The notes under the pieces are model-generated. The model saw only the letters and a program-made list of their open reading frames with translations. It did not search any database and was not told the origin of the DNA. A stretch of 8,496 nucleotides of DNA, taken from contig JAJYNT010000476.1 of the NCBI GenBank assembly GCA_021786215.1, positions 1-8,496 on the forward strand. Reading direction: 5' to 3'. The stretch is from Chloroflexota bacterium (GTDB lineage: Bacteria; Chloroflexota; UBA6077). This document shows positions 1 through 7,603 of the stretch, in pieces. Made by a program: the position numbers and the translations under genes. Position 1 is the first letter of the stretch; each line of letters starts with the position of its first letter.

Positions 1-1
1 C

Positions 2-1474
2 CGAGGTCACTCTGGGGTTTGGGGAGCCTTTCTGGGAAGCACCGCCGACAAGCTGGTGGGCCACGCGCCCTGCAGCGTGCTGGTGGTTCGACCTAACCCG
101 ACCGGCGGTCCCTTCAAGCGCCTTCTGGTGGGGCTGGACGGCTCCCCACTGGGGCAGCGGGCCGCCGAGGCGGCGCTGCAGCTCGCCCGACTGTGGGGTG
201 CCAGCGTCAACGGCCTCTCCGTGGCGGAGGGAGAGCCGGCCGCAGCCAGCAGGGGGAGAGACCAGGCGAGGGACGACTACTTGAAGCAGGTGCAGATCGC
301 GGCGGGGGAGCAGGCGCTGGGGGCGGGGGTGAGCTTCCAGCCGGCCCTCCGACACGGCTACGCGGCCGGCGCCATCGTCGGACAAGCGCAACGGGAAGAC
401 ATCGATCTGATCGTGGTCGGCGCCAGATCGGACGAACGACCATGGAGTCCCACCACCGGGGGGACGGCCCGCAAGGTGGCCAACGAGGCGCCCTGCGGGG
501 TGCTGGTGATCCGCCCCCCGCTTGTGGCACGCAAGGTGCGCGACGTGATGACTCTGGAGGTGGCCAGCGTGGCTGCTACAGCGCCATTGGCTGAAGTAGT
601 GGATCTGCTGGTGCGGCGCGACGTCAAGGCCGTGCCGGTGGTGGACGCCGAAAGGCGCGTAGTGGGTATCATTACAGGGGGAGACCTTCTCACCCGGGGC
701 CGGCTCGGGCTTCGGCTGAGCGTACAGCGGGACCTGAGCGCCGAGGAGTTCGCCGAGCAGGTGCGAGCTTTGGGCGTCGGGCAGCAAACGGTCCGCGAGG
801 TGATGACGCCCAGCCCGCTCGTGGTCGGACCCGACACGGCCCTCGAAGATGCAATTCACCTCATGGCAAGCCGCAGCCTCAAGCGTTTGCCGGTCACGGA
901 CGACCGCGGGCGGCTGATGGGGATCGTGAGCCGCACGGACCTGCTCCGTCAGCTGGCCGCGAGCCCTGAACCGCCGGCGGAGGCACACGAGACCATTCCG
1001 GTGCGAGCGCGGACCGCCGCTGAGGCAATGGACCGGGAAGTACCGATAGTGCACAGCTCCACGCCGGTCGAGGCTGTCCTGAGCGAGGTGCTGGGCACAC
1101 CCCTGCGTCGGGTGGTGGTAGTCGATGAGGAAGGCAAGGCAGTGGGAATCGTCTCCGACCGCGACCTCCTGGCCCGCGCGGACCCGGCCATGCGCCCCGG
1201 ACTTCTGCAGATCCTAGCCGGACGTTTGGCTCCTCAGCAGGCCGGCGAGGGAGCTCTACGCCCCTCCCAGGCTCACGGTCCCCTCACAGCGTCCAATGTG
1301 ATGAGGCGCCACCTCTTCTCTGTGACCACCGAGGCGCCGATCATCGACGCCATTCGCATGATGGTGACGCGCCGTGTCAAGAGACTGGTGGTGCTGGACC
1401 TCGAGGGCCGTCCCGCGGGCATCATCGACCGGCAGGCTCTGCTGCGGAGTCTCGTCGAGAACGCGACCGGCTGA
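2..1474 (+). CDS. Universal stress protein (two USP domains) with four C-terminal CBS domains, 5'-partial
   Basis: The reading frame is open from base 2, so the gene begins outside the window. The GTG at 56 is internal, because the 18 codons before it still read as USP sequence (GAFLGSTADKL, then APCSVLVVRP, the typical USP C-terminal strand). Counting from that GTG, a second USP domain spans about residues 20-154 (RLLVGLDGS at the start, NEAPCGVLVIRP at the end). Its nucleotide-binding G-2x-G part looks degenerate (GARSDERPW), whereas the first domain keeps its GS motif. Four CBS domains follow at roughly 161-215, 246-300, 321-374 and 411-466, each with the VxxVM...VP/VVD...GIV/I pattern, giving two Bateman modules. 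CBS pairs usually bind adenine nucleotides and USP domains often bind ATP, so a cytosolic energy or stress sensor is likely. No membrane segment or enzyme domain is visible in this part. The family call is firm; the ligand and partner are unknown. Confidence 0.9.
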   Translation, partial: RGHSGVWGAFLGSTADKLVGHAPCSVLVVRPNPTGGPFKRLLVGLDGSPLGQRAAEAALQLARLWGASVNGLSVAEGEPAAASRGRDQARDDYLKQVQIAAGEQALGAGVSFQPALRHGYAAGAIVGQAQREDIDLIVVGARSDERPWSPTTGGTARKVANEAPCGVLVIRPPLVARKVRDVMTLEVASVAATAPLAEVVDLLVRRDVKAVPVVDAERRVVGIITGGDLLTRGRLGLRLSVQRDLSAEEFAEQVRALGVGQQTVREVMTPSPLVVGPDTALEDAIHLMASRSLKRLPVTDDRGRLMGIVSRTDLLRQLAASPEPPAEAHETIPVRARTAAEAMDREVPIVHSSTPVEAVLSEVLGTPLRRVVVVDEEGKAVGIVSDRDLLARADPAMRPGLLQILAGRLAPQQAGEGALRPSQAHGPLTASNVMRRHLFSVTTEAPIIDAIRMMVTRRVKRLVVLDLEGRPAGIIDRQALLRSLVENATG

Positions 1475-1487
1475 CGAAGTGAAGCAT

Positions 1488-1794
<307 letters not shown>

Positions 1795-1836
1795 CGAGCA
1801 GCCGGGGCGAACACGATGGACAGGATAGCGGTAGTA

Positions 1837-1854
1837 GGCTGACTCGTTTCAGCC
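1837..1854. terminator. Small hairpin between convergent genes
   Basis: GGCTGA (1837-1842) pairs perfectly with TCAGCC (1849-1854) around a 6-nt loop, in the 69-base gap between the enolase remnant and the end of the Na+/phosphate cotransporter gene. Neither strand has a clear T-run after it. It could be a weak bidirectional terminator, but the call rests on position and a 6-bp stem only. Confidence 0.3.
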
Positions 1855-1863
1855 GAGCTTCCG

Positions 1864-3480
1864 TTACAGTTCGCCCAGCACGACGTAGGCAATGTTGGTA
1901 GCGTGGGAGTTGATGCGCTTTAGGTTGGACAAGACGTCCAGGTGAATAGCGGAGGTGTCGAAACTCTCTTTCACGCCACTGTGCAGCCGCTGAATGTGGG
2001 CCTGCCTAAGCTCGCGCTCAATCCGATTGACGTTGATCTTGTGGCGCAGCACCTTCTGCGCGAGTTCCGCGTCCTGGGTAGCGTAGGCGCTTACAGCCAC
2101 CTCCAGATTTTCGCCGACCAGCTTGCTCAAGCATTCCAGGTCCCTGGTTCCGTCCACCGAGAACTCGTGTCGCCCGGCGACCTTCTTCTTGACCAACTCC
2201 ATGAGATTCTTGTCGATTATGTCTCCGATGTTCTCCAGATCCTGGATCAGGAACAGCAGACTCACCTCACGCTTTGACTGTTCGGGCGCAAGGCCCTGCT
2301 CCGCCAGTCGGGTCAGGTAGAGCTTCACATGCTCCACGAGCCGGTCGATGATGTCGTCTCGGGCCTGCAACTGCTCGGCCAGAGCCTCGTCATTGTGCCT
2401 CAGGGCCGACATCCCGTCCCTGAACATCTCCTGTACCAGATCAGCCATGTGGAGCGCCTCCCGGGTAGCCTGCCCCAAAGCGAGAGCGGGCGTGTCGAGC
2501 ACGCTTTCGTCCAGGTAGCGGGGCCGCATCGGGTCGCCTGCCGGTTTCTCGTCGGGCACGAGGCGCGTTACCAGGTTGGCGAAGGGACCTGCAAAGGGCA
2601 GGAACACCAGGGCAAGGGCCACGTTGAACATCGTATGGAAGTTGGCTATCTGCCTGGGCACGTCCGCCGCCGTGAGCGCCACAGGTTCAGCCAACAGCCC
2701 CACAAAGGGGAAGACTACGGCGACCCCGATCAGTTTGGACATCACGTGCGCCATGGCTACTCGCCGAGCCTCCACCGGAGCACCTATGCTGGAGAGCAAC
2801 GCAGCCGTGCAAGTGCCGATGTTGGCCCCGAGAACGATGAACATACCAAGGGGCAGCGGCATGAAGCCCTGGAGGGCCAAGGTGATGGCGAGACCTATGA
2901 TCGCGGCGCTGGACTGGACCAGGGCAGTCAGAACGGCGGCTACCAAGAGAGCAGGCACGGGCTGGTTCGCCATGCCAAGCAGGATCTCCTGGAAGAGGGG
3001 GTTCTCGCGCAGGGGGTCCATGGCGTCGATCATCACCTTGAGAGCGAGGAAGATAAAGGCCAACCCGAGGATAGCTTCGCCCACGTGCCTGAAGGTGCCT
3101 CGCCGCGAGTGGAGCATCATCGCCAGGCCGATGCCCACCATCAGGAGAGCGTAGTCCATGATACGAAAGGCAATCAGTTGAACGGTGATAGTGGTGCCGA
3201 TGTTGGCTCCAAGGATGACCCCTATCGCCTGACGAAGGGACAGGAGCCCCGCGCTGACGAGGCTGACCAGCATCACGGTCGTGGCGCTGCTGCCCTGAGT
3301 AGCTGCTGCGAGGCCGGTCCCGACTAAGAGCCCCAGGATGGGATGTTGCGTGAGTTTGCCTAGGATGACGCGGAGGTGACTGCCAGCGGCCCGCTGCATA
3401 CCGTCTCCTGCCAGACGGATGCCGTAGAGAAGCAGGTAGACACCACCGAACAGGCTAAAGACGATGAGGTTTCCGTTCAC
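1864..3480 (-). CDS. Na+/phosphate cotransporter family protein with PhoU-like C-terminal domain
   Basis: An inner-membrane protein of the Na/Pi cotransporter (PNaS, NptA-type) family, predicted to import phosphate with sodium. The N-terminal ~305 residues are hydrophobic with the family's inverted-repeat signature motifs: QGSSATT (62-68) and GANIGTT (91-97) in the first half, QSSAAIIG (189-196) and GANIGTC (218-224) in the second. A charged linker follows at about 308-330. A helical PhoU-like domain then runs from about 335 to 538, with the LxxLVEHVKLYLTRL and LLFLIQDLENIGDIIDKNL style of metal-binding PhoU helices. The length of 538 is normal for the two-domain bacterial form. The start is GTG (3478-3480), with SD AGAGG five bases upstream. 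The gene stands alone: an IS remnant lies directly upstream and it converges on the enolase remnant. No Pho-type box was recognised. The family is clear; the transported ion is inferred from it. Confidence 0.92.
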   Translation of the reverse strand: MNGNLIVFSLFGGVYLLLYGIRLAGDGMQRAAGSHLRVILGKLTQHPILGLLVGTGLAAATQGSSATTVMLVSLVSAGLLSLRQAIGVILGANIGTTITVQLIAFRIMDYALLMVGIGLAMMLHSRRGTFRHVGEAILGLAFIFLALKVMIDAMDPLRENPLFQEILLGMANQPVPALLVAAVLTALVQSSAAIIGLAITLALQGFMPLPLGMFIVLGANIGTCTAALLSSIGAPVEARRVAMAHVMSKLIGVAVVFPFVGLLAEPVALTAADVPRQIANFHTMFNVALALVFLPFAGPFANLVTRLVPDEKPAGDPMRPRYLDESVLDTPALALGQATREALHMADLVQEMFRDGMSALRHNDEALAEQLQARDDIIDRLVEHVKLYLTRLAEQGLAPEQSKREVSLLFLIQDLENIGDIIDKNLMELVKKKVAGRHEFSVDGTRDLECLSKLVGENLEVAVSAYATQDAELAQKVLRHKINVNRIERELRQAHIQRLHSGVKESFDTSAIHLDVLSNLKRINSHATNIAYVVLGEL

Positions 3481-3496
3481 ATTGTCCTCTCTCTAC

Positions 3497-3853
3497 GTCG
3501 GCCCACAAGCTACTTACCGGAGCGATCCCGTTGTCGATCTTGATTACCGAACCCATGTACTGGCAAACCACGTGGTCGGTCCTGGTGCCATCCTTCCGGT
3601 CGCCGGTGTCGTCGATCACCAGGACACCCCTTTCGTGGGACCAGGCATCGGAATCGGTCATAGCCGACTCCAGGCAGTGCTCGTTCACAGCTTCGACGTC
3701 CCAGTTGGACTCCGACAGGAAAAGCTACAACTGCGGCACAGGAGCCGACTGGGCACCCACTACCGGCTCGATGCCTACAAGGCATGTCAAGGGCAGGACC
3801 TCCATCCGCCCGCTCAGAGGGCACAATGTGGCCAGTGGTTGCTGAAGCCAGCC
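3497..3853 (-). pseudogene. IS701-type transposase remnant, truncated and with an internal stop
   Basis: On the minus strand, the frame running from about 3853 to 3497 contains LSESNWDVEAV, then GVLVIDDTGDRKDG, TDHV, GSVIKIDNG and SSLWAD. This is the conserved first part of the DDE domain of IS701-type transposases, with the first catalytic Asp in the VIDDTGDRKDG motif. Upstream in the same frame, GRMEVLPLT and PVPQL plausibly continue the N-terminal region. An amber TAG at 3725-3727 interrupts the frame (QL-stop-LFLSESNW). The match stops at SSLWAD (Asp codon 3497-3499), where the family would continue into a YYPLH-type segment. Instead the sequence becomes the SD and start of the cotransporter gene. 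The rest of the DDE domain, including the later acidic residues, is missing, and no terminal inverted repeats were recognised. It is a dead fragment; the upstream boundary is approximate. Confidence 0.8.
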
Positions 3854-3915
3854 TTGGGGTGGCGCCCATTGTCCCGCGGGATGGCGAGCCGAGTCAACGC
3901 GCCCGTGGCCGCTTG

Positions 3916-3943
3916 GAAGGGGCGCGAGTAACCGCGCCCCTTC
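3916..3943 (-). terminator. Strong GC-rich hairpin downstream of the MFS gene
   Basis: An 11-bp perfect stem (GAAGGGGCGCG at 3916-3926 with its complement at 3933-3943) closes a 6-nt loop. It lies 38 bases past the stop of the MFS gene, which is where the aldolase/transporter transcript should end. There is no T-run on either strand, so it may be a 3'-end stabilising or Rho-assisted structure rather than a classical intrinsic terminator. The rest of 3854-3981 shows nothing recognisable. Confidence 0.5.
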
Positions 3944-3981
3944 GCCCCTGCCAGGCACCCACGAGGACTATTGGGGAGTGT

Positions 3982-5394
3982 TCACTTGGCTAGGGAGATA
4001 GCCTCAAGGGACCGACCGCGGCCCTCGATACCCCACGCGACTTCCGCGAGTGCCCCCACCAACAATATGGCCCCCGTGACCAAGAAGGCAAGGGCCATCC
4101 CCACCTGCAACATTGCCGTAAGAAGTATGGGGCCAATCATGGCCCCTATGCGACCGAAGGCAACAGCAGAGCCGATACCCGAGGCACGGACCGGAGTGGG
4201 GAAGATCTCGGTAATGGTGATGTATACCACACCTGCTGCGGCGAAAGCGAAGAAGTACATTACGGCTACCAGCACGCTGAAGAGACCGGCGGTGAGCAGC
4301 CCCTCGCTGGCACCGATCCCAACCACTATAGCCAGCAGCCCTGCCAGTCCGTAAGACAGTATCACGGATGCCCGTCTGCCCCAAGTGTCTGCGACCCAGC
4401 TCATGACCACGACGCCCACCGTACCGAGAGTGGTGAGGAGCATGAGAACCAGTGGAACGGACTTGGCGTCATAATGGTACGTGTTGATGAGTATGACAGG
4501 GATTAAGGTGAACGCCGCGTAGTATGGGAATGCCTGGCTGAAGTTCAGGACCCAGGCCAGAACCACCTGTCGAGGGTATCGGCGTATCAGGTTGCCATAG
4601 TGAGCCAAGAATGAAGTTGGCTGGGCAGAGGATATGGGAGCACCTCCCCCGGGTGGAGGCAGCTCCGTCAGGCCGTGCTCCGATTGCACGAGCTTCTCGA
4701 TCCCTGTCGCGACAGCCTCTGCCTCGTCGGCACGCCCGTGGGATAGTAGCCAACGCGGCGATTCCGGCAAGTGGCGCCGGACAATCGCAACAAAAACCGC
4801 GATCAGGGCTCCCAGGAGGAACGCCACGCGCCAACCAACTTCCGGGGGTAGCAGGGCCAGGGCGAAGGTTGAAACGAGCGCGGCGAGAATGGTGCCGGCG
4901 TCCCACGTGGCCGGCATGAGGCCGGAGACGAAACCCCGTCGACGGGAGGGGACGAACTCCTGGATCGCAGAGTTCACCGCTCCATATTCGCCTCCAACCC
5001 CAAAGCCTGTCACAAAGCGAAAGATGGCTAGAGAGGCATAGTTCCAGGACAGCGCGCTGGCAATGGTGAACAGAGAGTATACCAGGAGCGTGACCACGAA
5101 CAGACGTTTTCTCCCCACTATATCGGTGAGATATCCGAACACATACGCCCCGAGAAACATCCCAATCAGGAAGATTGACATCAACGAGGACGCTTGGACC
5201 GCGCTCATGTTCCAGAGCTTCGCCAGCGTGCCCAGCACGGAGCCGTACACCGATACCTCAAAACCATCCAGAACGAAGGCTATGCCGAGGATCAGCACAA
5301 TCTTCAGGTGAAATCCGGACCAGGGTAACCGATCCAGGCGGGCTGGAATGTCCGAAAGAACAGTGGTTGCTTGAACCGGAATCTTCGCCTCCAT
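3982..5394 (-). CDS. MFS transporter, sugar/organic-acid:H+ symporter type
   Basis: A major facilitator of 470 residues with the usual twelve hydrophobic segments, six before and six after a central hydrophilic loop at about 222-262. Signature positions: membrane segment 1 with LDGFE (42-46), motif A GYLTDIVGRKR (87-97), RFVTGFGVGGEYGA (126-139), LPESPRWLL (209-217), second-half loop ADTWGRR (335-341) and EIFPTPVRASGIG (396-408). These resemble the sugar-porter and aromatic-acid/metabolite:H+ symporter branches, so uptake of a sugar, sugar acid or carboxylate is likely, but the substrate cannot be read from sequence. The frame opens nine codons earlier, at 5421. The ATG at 5392-5394 is chosen because AAGGAG lies six bases before it, and that SD falls inside the longer reading. 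It is the last gene of the aldolase operon, 51 bases after the third aldolase, and presumably imports the pathway substrate. Confidence 0.9.
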   Translation of the reverse strand: MEAKIPVQATTVLSDIPARLDRLPWSGFHLKIVLILGIAFVLDGFEVSVYGSVLGTLAKLWNMSAVQASSLMSIFLIGMFLGAYVFGYLTDIVGRKRLFVVTLLVYSLFTIASALSWNYASLAIFRFVTGFGVGGEYGAVNSAIQEFVPSRRRGFVSGLMPATWDAGTILAALVSTFALALLPPEVGWRVAFLLGALIAVFVAIVRRHLPESPRWLLSHGRADEAEAVATGIEKLVQSEHGLTELPPPGGGAPISSAQPTSFLAHYGNLIRRYPRQVVLAWVLNFSQAFPYYAAFTLIPVILINTYHYDAKSVPLVLMLLTTLGTVGVVVMSWVADTWGRRASVILSYGLAGLLAIVVGIGASEGLLTAGLFSVLVAVMYFFAFAAAGVVYITITEIFPTPVRASGIGSAVAFGRIGAMIGPILLTAMLQVGMALAFLVTGAILLVGALAEVAWGIEGRGRSLEAISLAK

Positions 5395-5445
5395 GACTCT
5401 CTCCTTTCCCTCATCCATCACTCGCTGACCCGCTCGAACGGGCGC

Positions 5446-6138
5446 TCACGGCTGCACAGATGCAAGAAACCCATCCACAATGGCGATGCCATGGCTGGTG
5501 CCGATGCGAGTCGCGCCGGCCTCCAAGATGGCTGCCGCCTGATCCCAGGACGAGATTCCACCAGATGCTTTGATCCCCGTCCGAGGTTTCAAGACAGACC
5601 TCAACAACTGCACATCTTCCGGGGATGTCCCGCGGATCTTCAGGCCTTTGAATCCCGTCGAGGTCTTTATTATGTGAGCCCCTCCTTTCTCGGCGGCCAG
5701 CGCAGCGCCCACCGCCTGTTCGGGGGTGAGAAGGGGCATCTCGATGATGGTCTTGAGTATGTTTCCCTCCGGGATGATTTCTCGAACTGCAGCGACCTCC
5801 TCAAGAAGGCTCTCCTTGTCCCCCATCCGCGCTGCCGCGACATCGATCACCATGTCAATCTCATCGGCACCCCTTTCCAGCGCGTCTCTAGCCTCAGCGC
5901 GCTTCACATAAGGCACATCCATGCCGAGTGGGAAACTGATCACTGTGGCAAGCTTCGTTCTCGTTCCAGATGTGATCTTCCGAGCTATTGATACTGCATT
6001 CGGCAATACACACACGCACCCAAAACCATATTCCACTGCCTTCGCAACGAACGTCTCTATCTCGCTTCTGCTGGCACCAAGGCCCAGATGGGTCTGATCA
6101 ATCACCGCTGCCAGGTCTTCTTTCGTCCTGGGTATCAT
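5446..6138 (-). CDS. deoC: DeoC-family aldolase, third copy, catalytic residues intact
   Basis: A 230-residue class I aldolase of the deoxyribose-phosphate aldolase (DERA) family, a soluble TIM barrel. DERA reversibly cleaves 2-deoxyribose 5-phosphate to glyceraldehyde 3-phosphate and acetaldehyde. Catalytic equivalents are visible: Asp95 in DEIDMVIDV, Schiff-base Lys158 in IIKTSTGF and the second Lys190 in GIKASGGIS. The phosphate-binding end is also kept (SGGIS, then RIGTSHG). Length is normal for the family. The N-terminal motif is IDQTHLG rather than the common IDHTLLK, and CVCVLPNAV replaces VCVNPxxV, so it is a divergent member and its natural substrate may not be deoxyribose 5-phosphate. 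The start ATG has SD GGAGGAG five bases upstream. It follows the second aldolase by 24 bases and is clearly co-transcribed with it. Confidence 0.88.
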   Translation of the reverse strand: MIPRTKEDLAAVIDQTHLGLGASRSEIETFVAKAVEYGFGCVCVLPNAVSIARKITSGTRTKLATVISFPLGMDVPYVKRAEARDALERGADEIDMVIDVAAARMGDKESLLEEVAAVREIIPEGNILKTIIEMPLLTPEQAVGAALAAEKGGAHIIKTSTGFKGLKIRGTSPEDVQLLRSVLKPRTGIKASGGISSWDQAAAILEAGATRIGTSHGIAIVDGFLASVQP

Positions 6139-6162
6139 GATCGCTCCTCCCCGGAAAGTCTC

Positions 6163-6828
6163 TTACTCTTCGACGCCCAGCACCGCGAAGGGTGAGCTTG
6201 TCGCAATGCGGTCAGTACCTGCCTCGACCATTGCCATGGCATCTTGGTGCGTGCGTATCCCCCCGGACGCCATTACTCGTAGATCGTTGCCAAAACGGTT
6301 CTTGATGACTCGGATGTGCTCTGGGGTGGTAACATGTCCGTAACCAGGATTCGTCTTCAGAAACGTGATGCCAGCTTGTAGGATCAACTGAGCAGCCCGG
6401 AGGGATTCATCGTTGCTCAGAACCGATGAATTGTAGATGACCTTGATGGTGCGATTGCCTGCCAGGTATCGCACTGCCCTCAGATCATCGACAACCTTTG
6501 CGTAGTCCCCGGATCTGAAGGCCGATAGATCCATGGCCACGTCCAGTTCGTCCGCTCCGTCCGCTAGGGCCTGAGCTGCCTGGATCAACTTGGCCTCCGT
6601 CGTCATCGCGCCCAACGGGTATGCAATCACGGTAGCCACCCTCTGCCCTCGCGGGTGGAAGTACTGAACGGCGGAGGGAAGATACCGTGGCTCCACCATG
6701 ACGGCTGCGAAGCTGTAAGTGGCCAGCTTTTCGTAGAATGTGGCCATCTCCTCTAGGGTCGCCGCTGGTCTACCACCCATGGATGCGTCAACCATCGCCG
6801 CAAGCTTTTCTGTGGGAATGTCTTGCAT
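6163..6828 (-). CDS. Divergent DeoC-like aldolase lacking the second catalytic lysine
   Basis: A 221-residue DeoC/FbaB-type barrel. Asp96 (DELDVAMDL) and the Schiff-base lysine, Lys158 (TFLKTNPGYG), are present. The position of the second DERA lysine holds Met186 (RVMASGGIRT instead of GIKAAGGIRT). The usual TSTGF after the Schiff-base lysine is TNPGYG, and the N-terminal IDHT-type motif is VDASMGG. In E. coli DERA the corresponding Lys201 tunes the Schiff-base lysine and is needed for normal activity, so this protein is unlikely to be an ordinary DERA. It could act on another substrate, serve as a partner subunit, or be regulatory. The frame is open to 7050, but that part overlaps the preceding aldolase gene, so ATG 6826-6828 is chosen. 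Its SD is weak (a run of G about 9-10 bases upstream), which may mean translational coupling. It lies 34 bases after the first aldolase and 24 before the third. Confidence 0.85.
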   Translation of the reverse strand: MQDIPTEKLAAMVDASMGGRPAATLEEMATFYEKLATYSFAAVMVEPRYLPSAVQYFHPRGQRVATVIAYPLGAMTTEAKLIQAAQALADGADELDVAMDLSAFRSGDYAKVVDDLRAVRYLAGNRTIKVIYNSSVLSNDESLRAAQLILQAGITFLKTNPGYGHVTTPEHIRVIKNRFGNDLRVMASGGIRTHQDAMAMVEAGTDRIATSSPFAVLGVEE

Positions 6829-6862
6829 GGTCGTCAACCCCCAACTCGTTATGCCCTGGAAG

Positions 6863-7534
6863 TTACACCCCTTCTCCTTCTGGATCCACGATTCGTGGTC
6901 CGGCGCTGGTGCCGATGCGCGTGGCGCCCGCGCGGATGAAGGCTTCCGCCTGGGCCCGGGTACGGATACCACCCGCTGCCTTGATCCCCATGTGTGGTCC
7001 CACGATCTGGCGCATGAGCGCCACGTCTTCGAGTTTGGCACCCCCCGCACCGAAGCCAGTCGACGTCTTCACGAAATCCGCCTCTGCCGCCACAGCGACC
7101 TCGCACCCGCGGCGTTTTTCCTCATCGGTCAGGTAGCAGTTCTCCAGGATGACTTTAAGGATCGCTCCCTTCTCGTGGGCAAGGTGCGCCACGGACCGGA
7201 TCTCGTCGCGGACCACGTCCCAATGATCGGAACGGGCCGCGCCCAAGTTCATGACCATGTCCAGCTCGCGCGCCCCTCGACTTAGGCAATAGCTGGCTTC
7301 CTCCAGGCGAACCGAAGCTGGCACCGTGCCGAAGGGAAACGCAACCGTCGCGCAAACCACCGTGTTGGAGCCCTCGAGCCACTGGCTGGCATGGGCCACG
7401 TACGTGCTGTTCACGCAGAGGGCCGCGAAGCCATACCGTCGGCAGGCATCGGCTGCTTCTTCAATGTCCACGCTGCGAGCGTCGGGCCGCAGCACCGAGT
7501 GGTCGATATAGCGCGCCAGATCCGACGTAGCCAC
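6863..7534 (-). CDS. deoC: DeoC-family aldolase, first copy, closest to canonical DERA
   Basis: A 223-residue DERA-family class I aldolase with the typical bacterial motifs: IDHSVLRPDA (10-19), ALCVNSTYV (38-46), LDMVMNLGA with catalytic Asp92, KVILENCYLTDEEK (127-140), DFVKTSTGF with Schiff-base Lys156, GIKAAGGIRT with Lys185, and RIGTSAG near the end. All catalytic residues are kept, so aldol cleavage of a 2-deoxy-sugar phosphate or a close analogue is expected. The frame is open 16 codons further, to 7582, but that part is the terminator hairpin and its T-run. The GTG at 7532-7534 is chosen because GAGGTG lies six bases upstream, inside the longer block GGAGGTGAGGTG. A GTG at 7543 is the alternative but has only three bases to GGAGGT. 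It is the first gene after the attenuator, so its expression should depend on read-through. Confidence 0.9.
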   Translation of the reverse strand: MATSDLARYIDHSVLRPDARSVDIEEAADACRRYGFAALCVNSTYVAHASQWLEGSNTVVCATVAFPFGTVPASVRLEEASYCLSRGARELDMVMNLGAARSDHWDVVRDEIRSVAHLAHEKGAILKVILENCYLTDEEKRRGCEVAVAAEADFVKTSTGFGAGGAKLEDVALMRQIVGPHMGIKAAGGIRTRAQAEAFIRAGATRIGTSAGPRIVDPEGEGV

Positions 7535-7552
7535 TCTTTCCACCTCACCTCC

Positions 7553-7603
7553 AAAATAAAAAGAGAGACAGGCCCCACCCACCCCGGGTGGACCGTCTCT
7601 CTT
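7553..7603 (-). terminator. Strong intrinsic terminator in the leader of the aldolase operon (candidate attenuator)
   Basis: Read on the minus strand, AAGAGAGAC (7603-7595) pairs with its perfect complement at 7569-7561. Inside it, GGTCCACCC (7594-7586) pairs with the stretch at 7580-7571, allowing one G-T pair and a bulged G. With a bulged T at 7570, this makes an 18-bp, GC-rich stem around a 5-nt loop (7585-7581). TTTTTATTTT (7562-7553) follows immediately, a classical intrinsic terminator. The T-run ends one base before the SD block of the first aldolase (GGAGGT at 7552-7547), leaving no room for a promoter between terminator and gene. Its place directly after a GlpP-family antiterminator gene suggests that it is regulated. 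Confidence 0.88.

Noticed and set aside
2329..3327. A 332-codon open frame on the plus strand opposite the Na+/phosphate cotransporter gene
   Set aside because: Its translation is low-complexity, His/Gln/Gly-rich and matches no family. It is the antisense shadow of a gene with clear family motifs.
5395..5421. A nine-codon N-terminal extension of the MFS transporter from ATG 5421
   Set aside because: The AAGGAG that best serves as SD lies inside this extension, six bases before the ATG at 5394.
5429..5442. A small CCCG/CGGG hairpin between the third aldolase and the MFS gene
   Set aside because: The stem is only 4 bp and no T-run follows. It is too weak to call a terminator, and the genes look co-transcribed.
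6829..7050. A 74-codon N-terminal extension of the second aldolase
   Set aside because: It overlaps the coding sequence of the first aldolase in another frame, has Arg/Pro-rich shadow composition, and DeoC proteins start near the ATG at 6828.
6740..7285. A 181-codon open frame on the plus strand opposite the first and second aldolases
   Set aside because: It lies antisense to two well-supported aldolase genes and has no recognisable motif.
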